Shown here: in pieces, positions 15,710 to 25,268 of the stretch
How positions within the stretch are numbered: position 1 is the first letter of the stretch
How the letters are laid out: every line of letters starts with the position of its first letter
From: Dokdonia sp. PRO95
GTDB taxonomy: Bacteria; Bacteroidota; Bacteroidia; Flavobacteriales; Flavobacteriaceae
Assembly: GCF_000355805.1 (NCBI RefSeq)
Contig: NZ_CM001837.1
Span: 1,826,155-1,890,154, forward strand
DNA: 64,000 nucleotides
Reading direction: 5' to 3'
Translations under genes and position numbers: made by a program
Notes under the pieces: generated by a model
Seen by the model: the letters and a program-made list of their open reading frames with translations, nothing else
Told to the model about the DNA's origin: nothing
Database searches by the model: none

Positions 15710-17932
15710 CTAGCTAAGTACCTTACTATTTCTAAGACCGTTGTATATTTTTTGAAAAAACTCTTCTACCTTATATGGTTTAGGGATGATGTCATTAAAT
15801 CCTACGGCATGAAATTCATCAATATTTTCGTCTATAGTGACGGCCGTAAGTGCTAGTATTGGAATGTCTTTATTAAACAAACGTATTTGTTCAGTAGCTT
15901 CTATACCACTTATTCCAGGCATATGAATATCCATTAAAATAAGGTCAAATTGCTCTGTGCGAGCTTTCTCAACAGCAATCTCACCATTATCGGCTGTCTC
16001 ACACGTGATCTTGTTTTTCTCAAGAATCTTACGTGTAATCATCTGGTTTATTTTATTGTCTTCTACTACAAGAATATGACGATTTTCAAGGGCATTATAA
16101 TCTATTTCGTATGCCATATCGTTTGCATTTGATTCGCCAGGTGCTGTTTTAGATAGATTATAATTAAGGTCAAACTTAAAGGTGGTTCCTTTACCTAGGG
16201 TGCTCTCAAGTACAATCTCACTATTTAATAAGTCAAGAAGATTTTTGACAATAGACAAGCCTAGTCCTGTACCTCCAAATTTTCTATTAATTGCTACAGA
16301 GCCTTGTGTGAAGTTTTGGAAAATTGTTTTTTGTTTCTTCTTTGAGATTCCTTCTCCATTATCTTCTATCTCAAAGTGAAGTTTGATGTCTGATTCGCCT
16401 TGACTAATTTTCTGCACACGAACCCAAACGTCACCATCGCGGGTAAATTTTATTGCATTTCCTACTAGATTTATGAGTACTTGAGAGATCATTAATGGAT
16501 CTCCTAGGAGTTCTGTAGGAATGTTAGAGTCAAAGTCAATATGTAATTTGTTGCCTTTATCTCGGGCAGATTTGCCAAGAGCAAATAATACGTCTTCAAT
16601 GCGTTTCTTTATATTAAAGGAAGTTTCTTCAACCTCTACTTTATTTGCTTCTAGTTTGTTGAGATCTAGAATGTTGTTTATGAGAGAAAGTAGGTACTCT
16701 CCAGAAAACTTTAATGAGTCAAGGTGCTTTTTCTGATCTTCCGTTGGGTTTTCAGAAAGGAGTAAGTGGGTCAGTCCCGTAACGGCATACATTGGTGTCC
16801 GCAATTCATGTGTTATTGTAGAGAGGAACTGTGCCTTAACCATAGAAGCCTTTTCTGCGTTATCTCTTGCAATGACAAGCTCGACGTTTTTGGCTTGTAA
16901 AAGTTCATTTGCTTTTGCTCTCAGGTTGTTGTTTTTATATAACGATAGCGTGAGCAGTGCAAGAATAGAGCAAAGAGCGATGCTGAGTACAAGTGTTAGT
17001 CTCATAGCTCTAGAGTTTCTGTCTTCCTCTATTTCAATATTTTGTTTTAATCGTGTCACCATATCATCAAGTTCTGGACTGTCTGATGTGGGTAAGGGTA
17101 CGCTTGATATTTTATTAAGCGCATGTTGATTTGTAGACTGATAGTATGATGTTAAGTAATCATTTGCTTCTTTATAGTTCCCACGACCTTGAGCTAAAAG
17201 ATGTTTGACTTTTAATAACGTTGTGCTGATGCTTGGGAAATTGTTTGAACTCAATAGCGTTGCGACCTCTAGTAAGGTTTCATCTGCTTCTTCAAGTCTT
17301 CCTAATTCTGCAAGGCTTAGCGCTTTATTGGTGAGAGCTTGAGTTTTTAAGTAGTCGCTATTTTCGTTTTTCGCATACTCAATGCCTTTGTTGTAAGATG
17401 TTATAGCTTCTAAGTGGCTTTTGTTATCCCTTAAAATGTCGCCTTTTAAAGTGTATAATTGAGCCTTTAGGTCATTTCGTGTGCTATTTTCGAGAGTTGT
17501 TACACCATTAGAGATATATTGTAAAGCAGTTGTGGTATCTTTTTTTATGAGCGCGAGTTGGGTTGCAGTAATGTAGCTCTGTCCCAAGAGATCAAAGCTC
17601 TTAGTTTCTTTTTGCAAAGCTATTGCGCGCTCATTTTCAACAAGAGCTTTTTCATAATCGTTGAGTTGGAAATATAGTTTGGCAAGGGTTCCAGAGGCAA
17701 GACCTACACGCTTCGTGTGGCCTATGTCTGTTGCTAGATCTCTAGAATACTTTAGTATGTCAATGGCATGGTTGTAATTGCGATCGGAAACTGCAATTAC
17801 AGCTCGCTTGAGAAGCGAGTCTATTTTATCATTGGTAAGCGTTTCCTCTATATTCTCTCTTTCTTGGGCAATACTTATCACAGGATAAGAAAGAAGAAGC
17901 GCTAGAAGAAAACGTACTAATAGCAAATTCAT
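15710..17932 (-). CDS. Hybrid sensor histidine kinase with periplasmic TPRs and receiver domain
   Basis: 740 aa. Signal peptide (about 1-22), TPR sensor region (about 30-270), one membrane helix (about 308-332), short coiled linker, HisKA dimerisation domain with phospho-acceptor His375 (FLSTITHELRTPM), HATPase domain with N box GNAIKF, G1 DNGEGIS and G2 GTGLGLS, and a C-terminal receiver domain (about 617-735) with phospho-acceptor Asp668 and Lys718. All catalytic residues are present. There is no DNA-binding output domain and no partner regulator nearby, so signalling must pass to an unlinked phosphotransfer protein or regulator. The ligand is unknown. Confidence 0.95.
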   Translation of the reverse strand: MNLLLVRFLLALLLSYPVISIAQERENIEETLTNDKIDSLLKRAVIAVSDRNYNHAIDILKYSRDLATDIGHTKRVGLASGTLAKLYFQLNDYEKALVENERAIALQKETKSFDLLGQSYITATQLALIKKDTTTALQYISNGVTTLENSTRNDLKAQLYTLKGDILRDNKSHLEAITSYNKGIEYAKNENSDYLKTQALTNKALSLAELGRLEEADETLLEVATLLSSNNFPSISTTLLKVKHLLAQGRGNYKEANDYLTSYYQSTNQHALNKISSVPLPTSDSPELDDMVTRLKQNIEIEEDRNSRAMRLTLVLSIALCSILALLTLSLYKNNNLRAKANELLQAKNVELVIARDNAEKASMVKAQFLSTITHELRTPMYAVTGLTHLLLSENPTEDQKKHLDSLKFSGEYLLSLINNILDLNKLEANKVEVEETSFNIKKRIEDVLFALGKSARDKGNKLHIDFDSNIPTELLGDPLMISQVLINLVGNAIKFTRDGDVWVRVQKISQGESDIKLHFEIEDNGEGISKKKQKTIFQNFTQGSVAINRKFGGTGLGLSIVKNLLDLLNSEIVLESTLGKGTTFKFDLNYNLSKTAPGESNANDMAYEIDYNALENRHILVVEDNKINQMITRKILEKNKITCETADNGEIAVEKARTEQFDLILMDIHMPGISGIEATEQIRLFNKDIPILALTAVTIDENIDEFHAVGFNDIIPKPYKVEEFFQKIYNGLRNSKVLS

Positions 17933-17964
17933 AAGAAATTCTGATTATTCAACTGCAATATATA

Positions 17965-18966
17965 TTATTTTGTAGAAATCCGTAGTATTAAGTCAACTAA
18001 TCTGCTAGAATATCCCATTTCATTATCATACCATCCTATAATTTTCACCATCTTACCTATTACAGATGTCATTTGTGAATCAAAAGTACAAGAGTAGGGG
18101 TTTCCTACAATGTCTATTGATACTATAGGGTCTTCAGTATACGATACAATACCTTTGTATCTTCCTAATGAGGCTTTGCGCATAGCGTCGTTAATTTCGC
18201 TAATGGAGGTGTCTCTTTTTACATTAAAAGTAATGTCTGTAAGAGATCCATTAGGTACTGGCACGCGTATTCCACACCCTCCTATTACATCAGAGAGATG
18301 GGGGAAAATGCCTGTTAAAGCTTTTGCTGCTCCAGTAGTAGTAGGTACAATACTTTGTCCTGCTGCTCGTGCTCTTCTTAAATCTCTATGAGGTTGATCA
18401 TGTAAGCTTTGATCTGTAGTGTAAGAGTGTATTGTAGTGATGTATGCCTGTTCTACACCGCACAAGTTATCTATAATTTGCACCATAGGTGCTGCATTAT
18501 TTGTAGTACACGACGCATTAGAAATAATAGTGTCAGTTTCTTTTATTTCATGATCATTTACACCCATTACAATCATGGGTATGTCTTCATCAAGTGGAGG
18601 TACGCTCAAAATTACCTTTGCCGCTCCAGCATCTATGTGATTTTTAAGGTGCTCTTTTGTTTTAAACTTACCTGTACTTTCTATCACAATATCCGGGGAG
18701 GTGTTCTTCCAAGGAATGTTGCCTATTTTACTTTCGTTATATAGTGGGATAGATTTTTCACCAATAATAATTGTATGATCACCATGAGACACCTCTTTTT
18801 TTAAAACACCATGAATACTGTCGTATTTGAGAAGGTGTGATAAAGTACGTGCGTCTGCTAGATCGTTAATTGCGACTACTTCCATTGCTGGATGTTCCTC
18901 AATAAGTCTAAACACGGTACGACCTATGCGACCAAAACCGTTGATAGCAATCTTAAGTTTAGTCAT
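17965..18966 (-). CDS. gap: Type I glyceraldehyde-3-phosphate dehydrogenase
   Basis: 333 aa. The NAD-binding INGFGRIGR motif (about 8-16) and the catalytic SNASCTTN motif with nucleophile Cys153 and base His180 are intact. The signature continues NAAP where most type I enzymes have CLAP. It interconverts glyceraldehyde-3-phosphate and 1,3-bisphosphoglycerate. It lies 4 bp downstream of lipA, an unusual partner for gap, so the two are probably co-transcribed. A gluconeogenic paralogue or erythrose-4-phosphate dehydrogenase is possible; the window does not decide it. Confidence 0.93.
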   Translation of the reverse strand: MTKLKIAINGFGRIGRTVFRLIEEHPAMEVVAINDLADARTLSHLLKYDSIHGVLKKEVSHGDHTIIIGEKSIPLYNESKIGNIPWKNTSPDIVIESTGKFKTKEHLKNHIDAGAAKVILSVPPLDEDIPMIVMGVNDHEIKETDTIISNASCTTNNAAPMVQIIDNLCGVEQAYITTIHSYTTDQSLHDQPHRDLRRARAAGQSIVPTTTGAAKALTGIFPHLSDVIGGCGIRVPVPNGSLTDITFNVKRDTSISEINDAMRKASLGRYKGIVSYTEDPIVSIDIVGNPYSCTFDSQMTSVIGKMVKIIGWYDNEMGYSSRLVDLILRISTK

Positions 18967-18970
18967 TCTT

Positions 18971-19846
18971 TTAAGTAAGGTGTTTCTGTGCTTTGTAAGA
19001 CGAGCGCACGAGTGCGCCGCTCTCTACATGGCGGAATCCCATCTCTAAACCTATCTTTTCATACTTCTGAAATTGATCAGGAGTGATAAATTGTTTTACA
19101 GGTAGGTGTTTTTTAGAAGGCTGTAAGTATTGCCCTATGGTTACGATGTCTAGATTTACAGATCGCAAGTCTTTAAGAGTCTGGATTACTTCCTCTTCAG
19201 TCTCACCTAAACCTAGCATGATACCAGATTTTGTACGCTTAATTCCGCTGTCTTTTAGGTATTTTAAGACGCCAAGACTGCGTTCATATTTTGCTTGTAT
19301 ACGTACTTCACGAGTAAGACGTTTTACAGTTTCCATGTTGTGAGACACCACTTCCGGTGCTACAGTTACAATACGATCTAGTAAGTCTTCTCTACCTTGA
19401 AAATCAGGAATAAGAGTTTCAAGAGTTGTGTTTGGGTTCATGCGTCGTATAGCTTGTACGGTTTCTGCCCAGATAATAGTCCCCATATCCTTGAGGTCAT
19501 CACGATCAACAGAAGTAATTACTGCGTGCTTGATGTCCATTAATTTAATAGATCGAGCTACTTTTTCTGGTTCTTCCCAGTCTACTTGCTCTGGGCGTCC
19601 CGTTTTTACACCACAAAACCCACAAGAACGTGTACATGTGTTCCCGAGAATCATAAATGTCGCTGTACCTTCACTCCAGCATTCACCCATGTTTGGGCAA
19701 CTTCCTGAAGTACATATTGTGTTAAGACTGTATTTGTCTACTAGACTACGTAGGTCTTTATATTTCTTACCAGTAGGTAGTTTTACGCGAAGCCATTTTG
19801 GCTTTGCCACGCGCTCTGGCTTAGTAATAGTGAGTTCTTCTTGCAT
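18971..19846 (-). CDS. lipA: Lipoyl synthase
   Basis: 291 aa radical-SAM enzyme that inserts sulfur into octanoyl groups on lipoyl domains. Both iron-sulfur clusters can be built: auxiliary cluster C45/C50/C56 (ICTSGSCPNMGEC) and radical-SAM cluster C71/C75/C78 (CTRSCGFC). The C-terminal RSSY auxiliary ligand motif is present (ALVRSSYKAQ). It is transcribed together with gap, probably from the box at 19866. Confidence 0.98.
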   Translation of the reverse strand: MQEELTITKPERVAKPKWLRVKLPTGKKYKDLRSLVDKYSLNTICTSGSCPNMGECWSEGTATFMILGNTCTRSCGFCGVKTGRPEQVDWEEPEKVARSIKLMDIKHAVITSVDRDDLKDMGTIIWAETVQAIRRMNPNTTLETLIPDFQGREDLLDRIVTVAPEVVSHNMETVKRLTREVRIQAKYERSLGVLKYLKDSGIKRTKSGIMLGLGETEEEVIQTLKDLRSVNLDIVTIGQYLQPSKKHLPVKQFITPDQFQKYEKIGLEMGFRHVESGALVRSSYKAQKHLT

Positions 19847-19865
19847 AGCATTTTTTATAGCGTTA

Positions 19866-19873
19866 CAAAGATA
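19866..19873 (-). promoter_or_regulatory. -7 box for lipA-gap
   Basis: Minus-strand TATCTTTG is a perfect TAnnTTTG match, 19 nt upstream of the lipA ATG. No obvious -33 TTG is visible. Confidence 0.5.
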
Positions 19874-19897
19874 CTAAATAATGAATTGTGGGTGGTT

Positions 19898-19915
19898 ACG
19901 CTTTCGCGAAAGCGT
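19898..19915. repeat. Palindrome copy 5, 18-bp form, after birA
   Basis: ACGCTTTCGCGAAAGCGT lies 4 bp downstream of the birA stop codon (minus strand) and upstream of the lipA promoter box. Confidence 0.95.
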
Positions 19916-19919
19916 ACTC

Positions 19920-20651
19920 TTAATATAACAATTGAAGTTCTTTGAGATCGTACTGGTTTACAATATCATTTTCTTCTAGAAGAAGAAGCTTTCCAGACTC
20001 TGAAACGCCTTTTATTATTCCAACAAACTGGCGTCCATCTTCTGAAAGAAACGTAGCTGGCTTGTCCTTTTTAAATAAGTGAGCTTCATAGTCATTTTTG
20101 ATCGTGCTAAACTCTCCTTTGAGTAGTAGTTCTACATAGTGGTGAAATCTTTGAAGTAGTAGCGATAAAATTTCTTCTAACTCAAAGTGAATCCCTGTTC
20201 TAGACTTTATTGAAGTAGCGCGAGGTACATTATTCCACTGTGTCTGATTTACATTAAGTCCTACGCCTAAGATCATTGCGTCAAGTTGCCCGCCTTTTAT
20301 GACACTCTCTATAAGTATGCCGCATATTTTGTCGTTATCTGTCAATATGTCGTTAGGCCATTTGACACGAACATTTTTTATGAGAAGTTTAGATAGTACA
20401 TCTTTAACTGCTAGAGAAGCGGCCATAAGAGCATAAAATTGTTCATTGATGGTAATACGCTTTACTTTTCTAAATACGCTGAATGTCAGGTTTTTGCCGC
20501 TTTCTGCTTGCCACTGAGTGCCCATTTGACCACGTCCCGCAGTTTGTTCTAAAGCCCAGACTACAATGTCCTCCTCTGCATTTTCTTCTTTAGAAATACG
20601 TTTGAGATAATCGTTTGTTGAGTCAACGGTATGAAGTTTGTCTATGCGCAT
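19920..20651 (-). CDS. birA: Biotin--[acetyl-CoA-carboxylase] ligase
   Basis: 243 aa. The catalytic loop GRGQMGTQW (biotinyl-5'-AMP binding) and the KWPNDI motif with the essential Lys are present. The protein lacks the N-terminal helix-turn-helix of E. coli BirA, so it is a monofunctional ligase, not a repressor. It attaches biotin to the carboxyl carrier protein of acetyl-CoA carboxylase; the alpha subunit of that enzyme is at 39611. It is divergent from rsfS. Confidence 0.95.
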   Translation of the reverse strand: MRIDKLHTVDSTNDYLKRISKEENAEEDIVVWALEQTAGRGQMGTQWQAESGKNLTFSVFRKVKRITINEQFYALMAASLAVKDVLSKLLIKNVRVKWPNDILTDNDKICGILIESVIKGGQLDAMILGVGLNVNQTQWNNVPRATSIKSRTGIHFELEEILSLLLQRFHHYVELLLKGEFSTIKNDYEAHLFKKDKPATFLSEDGRQFVGIIKGVSESGKLLLLEENDIVNQYDLKELQLLY

Positions 20652-20673
20652 ATGTAAAACACCCAGCCTAAAC

Positions 20674-20716
20674 TTGTGTTAAGACCGCAGAGTAATGTAA
20701 ATTTGTAATAACTTTG
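20674..20716 (+). promoter_or_regulatory. Promoter region for rsfS-ftsH
   Basis: A TTG at 20674-20676 is followed after 21 nt by a perfect -7 box TAAATTTG (20698-20705). A second perfect box TAACTTTG (20709-20716) lies closer to the ATG at 20735. Either or both could drive the operon. Confidence 0.6.
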
Positions 20717-20734
20717 TGTAAATTAAAGAATTTA

Positions 20735-21106
20735 ATGGTAAATAAGGAAAAGAATACAGATCAATTAATTGCTAAGATTGTCGAGGGAATTGAAGATGTA
20801 AAGGGACAGAATATTGATATACTGGATCTTAGAGATATAGAAAATACGGTTTGTGATTATTTTATCATTTGTGATGGAACATCAAACACACAAGTGGGAG
20901 CTATCGTAAGTTCTATACAAAAGACTGCTAGTAAAGCCTTGCAAGAAAAAGCATGGCATATAGAGGGGATGGAAAATCAAGAGTGGGTGCTTATGGACTA
21001 CGTTAATGTGGTAGTGCATGTTTTTCAAAAGCACATACGTGAATTCTATGATATAGAAAGTCTTTGGGGTGATGCAAAGATTACTACGATCCCAACAGAT
21101 TATTAA
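20735..21106 (+). CDS. rsfS: Ribosomal silencing factor RsfS
   Basis: 123 aa from ATG 20735 (an upstream TTG at 20714 overlaps a -7 box and is rejected). Family core DILDLRDIENTVCDYFIICDGTSNTQVGAI and HIEGMENQEWVLMDYVNVVVHVF ... YDIESLWGDA is complete. RsfS binds ribosomal protein uL14 and blocks subunit joining when nutrients are low. It leads the run to ftsH (13-bp gap). Confidence 0.96.
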   Translation: MVNKEKNTDQLIAKIVEGIEDVKGQNIDILDLRDIENTVCDYFIICDGTSNTQVGAIVSSIQKTASKALQEKAWHIEGMENQEWVLMDYVNVVVHVFQKHIREFYDIESLWGDAKITTIPTDY

Positions 21107-21119
21107 AAAAAAAGATTAA

Positions 21120-23096
21120 ATGGCTAAAGAAGAAAAGAATGCAGGCGGAACTCCGCCTAATAAACCTAAGTTTAGTTCTTACTGGATATACGGTTTAATT
21201 GTTATAATATTCATTGCAATCAGTATGCTTACTGGTAGTTCTGGTTTAGGTGAAGCTCAAAAAACTTCTCTCTATCAGTTTGAAGAATATCTTGAGGCTG
21301 GAGATGTTGCTCGTGTAGAGATTGTAAATAAAAACTCTGTAAAGGTTTATCTAACTAAAGAAGCTGAAACAAAAGAGATTCATAATAAAGGACGTGCTAC
21401 TGGTTTTTTAAAACCATCTGCCGGTGCTCCAGACTATCGTTTTGAAATAGGAGATCTACAGAATTTTGAAAATGATATCAACACAACGATTGATGAAAAC
21501 AACTTAGATACCAGAGTTTCTTATGAGACTGAGGGTGATATGTGGGGGCTTGTAGCTAGTTTTCTTCCTTTCATACTTATTATTGGACTTTGGATCTTTA
21601 TCATGAGACGCATGTCTTCTGGTGGAGGAGGAGGGCCTGGTGGTCAGATTTTTAACATTGGTAAGTCAAAGGCTAAATTGTTTGACGAGAAAACAGATGT
21701 TAAAACTACATTTAAGGATGTAGCTGGACTTGAAGGCGCAAAAGAAGAAATACAGGAGATTGTAGATTTCTTGAAGAACCCAGAGAAGTATACAAGTTTA
21801 GGGGGTAAGATACCTAAAGGTGCATTACTAGTAGGTCAACCAGGTACTGGTAAAACTTTGCTAGCAAAAGCAGTCGCGGGAGAGGCAAAGGTTCCTTTCT
21901 TCTCACTATCAGGTTCAGACTTCGTGGAGATGTTTGTGGGTGTTGGAGCATCGCGTGTACGTGATTTGTTCAAACAAGCAAAAGAAAAATCTCCAGCTAT
22001 AATTTTTATAGATGAGATAGACGCGATAGGTCGTGCTCGTGGAAAAAATAATTTTTCTGGAGGTAATGATGAACGTGAGAACACACTTAACCAACTTCTT
22101 ACTGAGATGGACGGTTTTGGTACAAATACAAATGTGATTGTTCTTGCAGCAACAAACAGGGCAGATGTACTAGATAAAGCACTTATGCGTGCAGGTCGTT
22201 TTGACCGTCAGATTTATGTAGATCTTCCAGATGTGCGTGAGCGTAAAGAGATTTTTCAAGTGCACCTTCGTCCATTAAAAAAGGTTGATGATGAGCTTGA
22301 TGTAGATTTCCTTGCAAAGCAAACTCCAGGTTTCTCAGGAGCAGATATTGCAAACATGTGTAACGAAGCTGCTCTTATAGCTGCTCGTAAAGGAAGTAAG
22401 GCTGTAGGGAAACAAGACTTCTTGGATGCGGTAGATCGTATTGTAGGAGGGTTAGAAAAGAAAAATAAAATCATCACACCAGACGAGAAGCGTGCAATTG
22501 CTTTTCATGAAGCTGGTCACGCTACTGTAAGCTGGATGCTAGAACATGCTGCGCCATTAGTTAAGGTGACTATTGTGCCTCGTGGACAATCATTAGGTGC
22601 TGCTTGGTATCTACCAGAAGAAAGACTTATAGTGCGCCCAGAGCAAATGCTAGATGAAATGTGTGCTGCACTAGGAGGTAGAGCTGCCGAGAAGGTAATC
22701 TTTAACAAGATTTCTACTGGGGCGTTAAGTGACCTTGAGAAGGTGACTAAACAGGCTAGAATGATGGTAACTGTTTACGGTCTAAATGATAAAGTAGGTA
22801 ATCTTACATATTATGATTCTTCAGGACAGTCGGATAATGGCTTTACAAAACCTTATAGTGAGCAGACGGCAGAGATAATTGATAAAGAGATATCTAATAT
22901 TATTGAAGGGCAGTATCAAAGAGCTATTGATTTGCTTACTAAAGAAAAAGATAAGCTTACCCAACTAGCAGAATATCTTCTTGATAAAGAAGTGATTTTT
23001 AAAGATAACCTAGAGGAAATCTTTGGAAAACGTGCTTTTGGAGAAGTGGAGGCTCAAGAAGCTTCTGAAGATTCTGAAACCAAGCCTATAGTCTAG
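21120..23096 (+). CDS. ftsH: ATP-dependent zinc metalloprotease FtsH
   Basis: 658 aa. Two membrane helices (about 22-38 and 143-163) flank a periplasmic domain. The AAA+ module has Walker A GQPGTGKT (239-246), Walker B IIFIDEID (294-301) and the second region of homology [21 protein letters not shown]. The zinc site HEAGH is at 463-467. It degrades misfolded membrane and short-lived regulatory proteins at the inner membrane. It is followed by a terminator at 23129, although the downstream LUD-cdsA-psd genes may be read through. Confidence 0.98.
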   Translation: MAKEEKNAGGTPPNKPKFSSYWIYGLIVIIFIAISMLTGSSGLGEAQKTSLYQFEEYLEAGDVARVEIVNKNSVKVYLTKEAETKEIHNKGRATGFLKPSAGAPDYRFEIGDLQNFENDINTTIDENNLDTRVSYETEGDMWGLVASFLPFILIIGLWIFIMRRMSSGGGGGPGGQIFNIGKSKAKLFDEKTDVKTTFKDVAGLEGAKEEIQEIVDFLKNPEKYTSLGGKIPKGALLVGQPGTGKTLLAKAVAGEAKVPFFSLSGSDFVEMFVGVGASRVRDLFKQAKEKSPAIIFIDEIDAIGRARGKNNFSGGNDERENTLNQLLTEMDGFGTNTNVIVLAATNRADVLDKALMRAGRFDRQIYVDLPDVRERKEIFQVHLRPLKKVDDELDVDFLAKQTPGFSGADIANMCNEAALIAARKGSKAVGKQDFLDAVDRIVGGLEKKNKIITPDEKRAIAFHEAGHATVSWMLEHAAPLVKVTIVPRGQSLGAAWYLPEERLIVRPEQMLDEMCAALGGRAAEKVIFNKISTGALSDLEKVTKQARMMVTVYGLNDKVGNLTYYDSSGQSDNGFTKPYSEQTAEIIDKEISNIIEGQYQRAIDLLTKEKDKLTQLAEYLLDKEVIFKDNLEEIFGKRAFGEVEAQEASEDSETKPIV

Positions 23097-23128
23097 TTTT
23101 AGACTAAGAGATTAAGGGATAGACCCTC

Positions 23129-23169
23129 AAAAAATCTTGATTGTACCTAAGGTTCAGTCAAGATTTTTT
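23129..23169 (+). terminator. Terminator after ftsH, overlapping the next promoter
   Basis: Stem AAAAAATCTTGA/TCAAGATTTTTT with a 17-nt loop that itself can form ACC/GGT pairs. The T-tract runs directly into the -7-like box TATATTTG (23169-23176). Confidence 0.85.
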
Positions 23170-23176
23170 ATATTTG
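23169..23176 (+). promoter_or_regulatory. -7 box for the LUD-cdsA-psd-ACBP unit
   Basis: TATATTTG is a perfect TAnnTTTG match embedded at the end of the ftsH terminator, 32 nt before the LUD ATG. Confidence 0.5.
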
Positions 23177-23208
23177 AAAAATACACCAAGCGTTGAGCAA
23201 ATCTATTG

Positions 23209-23823
23209 ATGAGTCTTTTTAGAAAAATCTTTGGAAATACATCTAAATCAGATAGCCCCCATAGCGATAAAGAAGGTGAAGAGCGCAGTAAGTACATGCC
23301 GGATATTAACACTCCAGCAGATGAGCGCTTCACCAAAAACTTTATCATAAACGGAGGGCGATTTTTGTATGCTCTTAATCAAGAGGAAATCAATGAAAAT
23401 TTTGATAACATCTTGTTAGAAAATGATTGGTACGAAAAGAATGTATTCTGTACAGATGATAATCTTAAGGAGATCTTTAAGGGTTATAATCTCACTTTTG
23501 GAACAAATACAGAATCTCCTTTTTTTCTTACTACTTGCGAAAGTCTCGTAGCAAATGATGGCTCTCTGTTGGTGTGTTCAAAACAGTTAAAAGAGCTCAA
23601 GCTACATGATCTGCCTAAGGATATTATTGTTTTTGGAACAACAAGCCAAATAGTTAATACTATAGGTGAAGGATTGAGACTCATAAAAAATAGAAATTCT
23701 GGAAGTATACCTACCAATATTACTACAATAAAGAATTTTGAGTCAAAACAAGATGATAAAGATTTTATGACCTATGGAAGTAGCACAAAGAATCTTTACT
23801 TGTTACTGCTAGAAGACTTGTAA
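23209..23823 (+). CDS. LUD (lactate utilisation, LutC/YkgG-like) domain protein
   Basis: 204 aa from ATG 23209 (a TTG one codon upstream is rejected). The second half matches the LUD fold: FFLTTCESLVANDGSLLVCSKQLKELKLHDLPKDIIVFG and IVNTIGEGLRLI. LutC-type proteins help oxidise lactate, but in Bacteroidota a lone LUD protein next to cdsA and ftsH is common and its role is unknown. It ends 1 bp before cdsA, so it is co-transcribed with the phospholipid genes. Confidence 0.85.
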   Translation: MSLFRKIFGNTSKSDSPHSDKEGEERSKYMPDINTPADERFTKNFIINGGRFLYALNQEEINENFDNILLENDWYEKNVFCTDDNLKEIFKGYNLTFGTNTESPFFLTTCESLVANDGSLLVCSKQLKELKLHDLPKDIIVFGTTSQIVNTIGEGLRLIKNRNSGSIPTNITTIKNFESKQDDKDFMTYGSSTKNLYLLLLEDL

Positions 23824-23824
23824 T

Positions 23825-24628
23825 ATGCGAGAAATAATTATTAGGGGGCTTTCTGGATTGCTCTATGTGACATTATTGTTGCTTGCCATTTTTTCAAAAG
23901 AAAATATTTACTTACTTGTTTTTTCAGGCTTAGGCGTTGTAGTGCTTTTTGAGTTTTTAAAGCTTGTAGAGGTTAAATCGCTTTTACCATATTTATTTCT
24001 TTTTGCTTGTGTGGCGATTTTCTGTTATTTCAAACTTGACAGACTTGCAACGTTAGTGTTTCTTGCGCTTACAATCACAGTTAATTTATATTTGATTAAA
24101 AATCTGATTCGTCCATCCGAGCGCTATATAACGGTATCTCAAAAATATGCTTATATCATTTTTTATATCGTGGGTGGTGTGGTTTTTACGATACTGCTGC
24201 CATCTTACAAAGGAGAGTACACTTCTCTTTTAGTTGCGAGTATACTGGCTTTAATCTGGATAAACGATACCTTTGCATTTATAGTAGGTAAAAGCATAGG
24301 GAAGCATAAGCTTCTTGAGCGCATCTCACCCAATAAGACTGTAGAGGGCTTTGTTGGTGGGTTGGTTTTTTGTTGTATTGCAAGTGTGCTGTTCTATTAT
24401 TTTACAGATCTTCTCAGTCTTCAGCTTTGGTTAACTATTGCAATTGTTACTTCGGTTTTTGGAACATTAGGAGATTTGATACAATCACAGCTTAAGCGTC
24501 AGGCTGGAGTGAAGGATAGTGGTCGTATTATGCCTGGCCACGGAGGATTATATGATAGGTTAGATAGTATCATATTTGCAGCACCATTTTTATACTTATT
24601 TTTAATTGTACTTGACTATGTTCCATAA
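23825..24628 (+). CDS. cdsA: Phosphatidate cytidylyltransferase
   Basis: 267 aa with about seven or eight membrane helices. It makes CDP-diacylglycerol from phosphatidic acid and CTP, the branch point of phospholipid synthesis. The family signature near the C-terminus is intact (SQLKRQAGVKDSGRIMPGHGG followed by YDRLDS), as is the SPNKTVEGFVGG loop. It overlaps psd by 11 bp. Confidence 0.97.
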   Translation: MREIIIRGLSGLLYVTLLLLAIFSKENIYLLVFSGLGVVVLFEFLKLVEVKSLLPYLFLFACVAIFCYFKLDRLATLVFLALTITVNLYLIKNLIRPSERYITVSQKYAYIIFYIVGGVVFTILLPSYKGEYTSLLVASILALIWINDTFAFIVGKSIGKHKLLERISPNKTVEGFVGGLVFCCIASVLFYYFTDLLSLQLWLTIAIVTSVFGTLGDLIQSQLKRQAGVKDSGRIMPGHGGLYDRLDSIIFAAPFLYLFLIVLDYVP

Positions 24629-25268
24629 AGAAGGATATAAGATTATTGTAATAGCATTAGTGATTTTCACAGGCCTTATCTTGCTTGCAAATAAGTTTCT
24701 TGAGAAGAACTGGTTATTTTATGTAGTAGCTTTGGTGCTAGGAGTATTGTTATATCTTATACTTCAGTTTTTTAGAAATCCGGATCGTACAGCGCCTTTA
24801 GATTCTAATGTAATCACATCACCAGTAGATGGTAAGGTGGTTGTAATAGAAGAGGTGTATGAAGCAGAATACTTTAAGGATAAACGTCTTCAAGTCTCTG
24901 TTTTTATGTCGCCGCTTAATGTGCACGTAACACGATACCCATCTGGGGGAAAGATTGCATATAGTAAATACCACCCAGGAAAATATCTTGTAGCCTGGCA
25001 CCCTAAATCTAGTACAGAAAATGAACGCACAACTGTGGTGGTAAGTACAGAAAAGTTTGGTGATGTTCTTTATCGTCAGATTGCTGGTGCGCTAGCAAAG
25101 CGTATCATTAATTATGCAGAAGAAGGGCAAATGGTACAGCAGGGGGAAGATAGTGGGTTTATACGTTTTGGCTCTCGTGTAGATCTATATTTACCTATTG
25201 GGACAAAGTTAGACGTAGAGCTTAATCAAGTAGTAAAAGGAGCGCAATCGGTAATAGCATCAATATAA
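24618..25268 (+). CDS. psd: Phosphatidylserine decarboxylase family protein
   Basis: 216 aa from ATG 24618; an upstream TTG at 24606 would lengthen the overlap with cdsA and is not favoured. Two N-terminal membrane helices precede a short (type II-like) Psd domain with ITSPVDGKVVVIEE, FMSPLNVHVTRYPSGG and the autocleavage region GFIRFGSRVDLYLP, where the Gly-Ser pair would yield the pyruvoyl group. It converts phosphatidylserine to phosphatidylethanolamine. Its stop overlaps the ACBP start (TAATG). Confidence 0.94.
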   Translation: MFHKEGYKIIVIALVIFTGLILLANKFLEKNWLFYVVALVLGVLLYLILQFFRNPDRTAPLDSNVITSPVDGKVVVIEEVYEAEYFKDKRLQVSVFMSPLNVHVTRYPSGGKIAYSKYHPGKYLVAWHPKSSTENERTTVVVSTEKFGDVLYRQIAGALAKRIINYAEEGQMVQQGEDSGFIRFGSRVDLYLPIGTKLDVELNQVVKGAQSVIASI

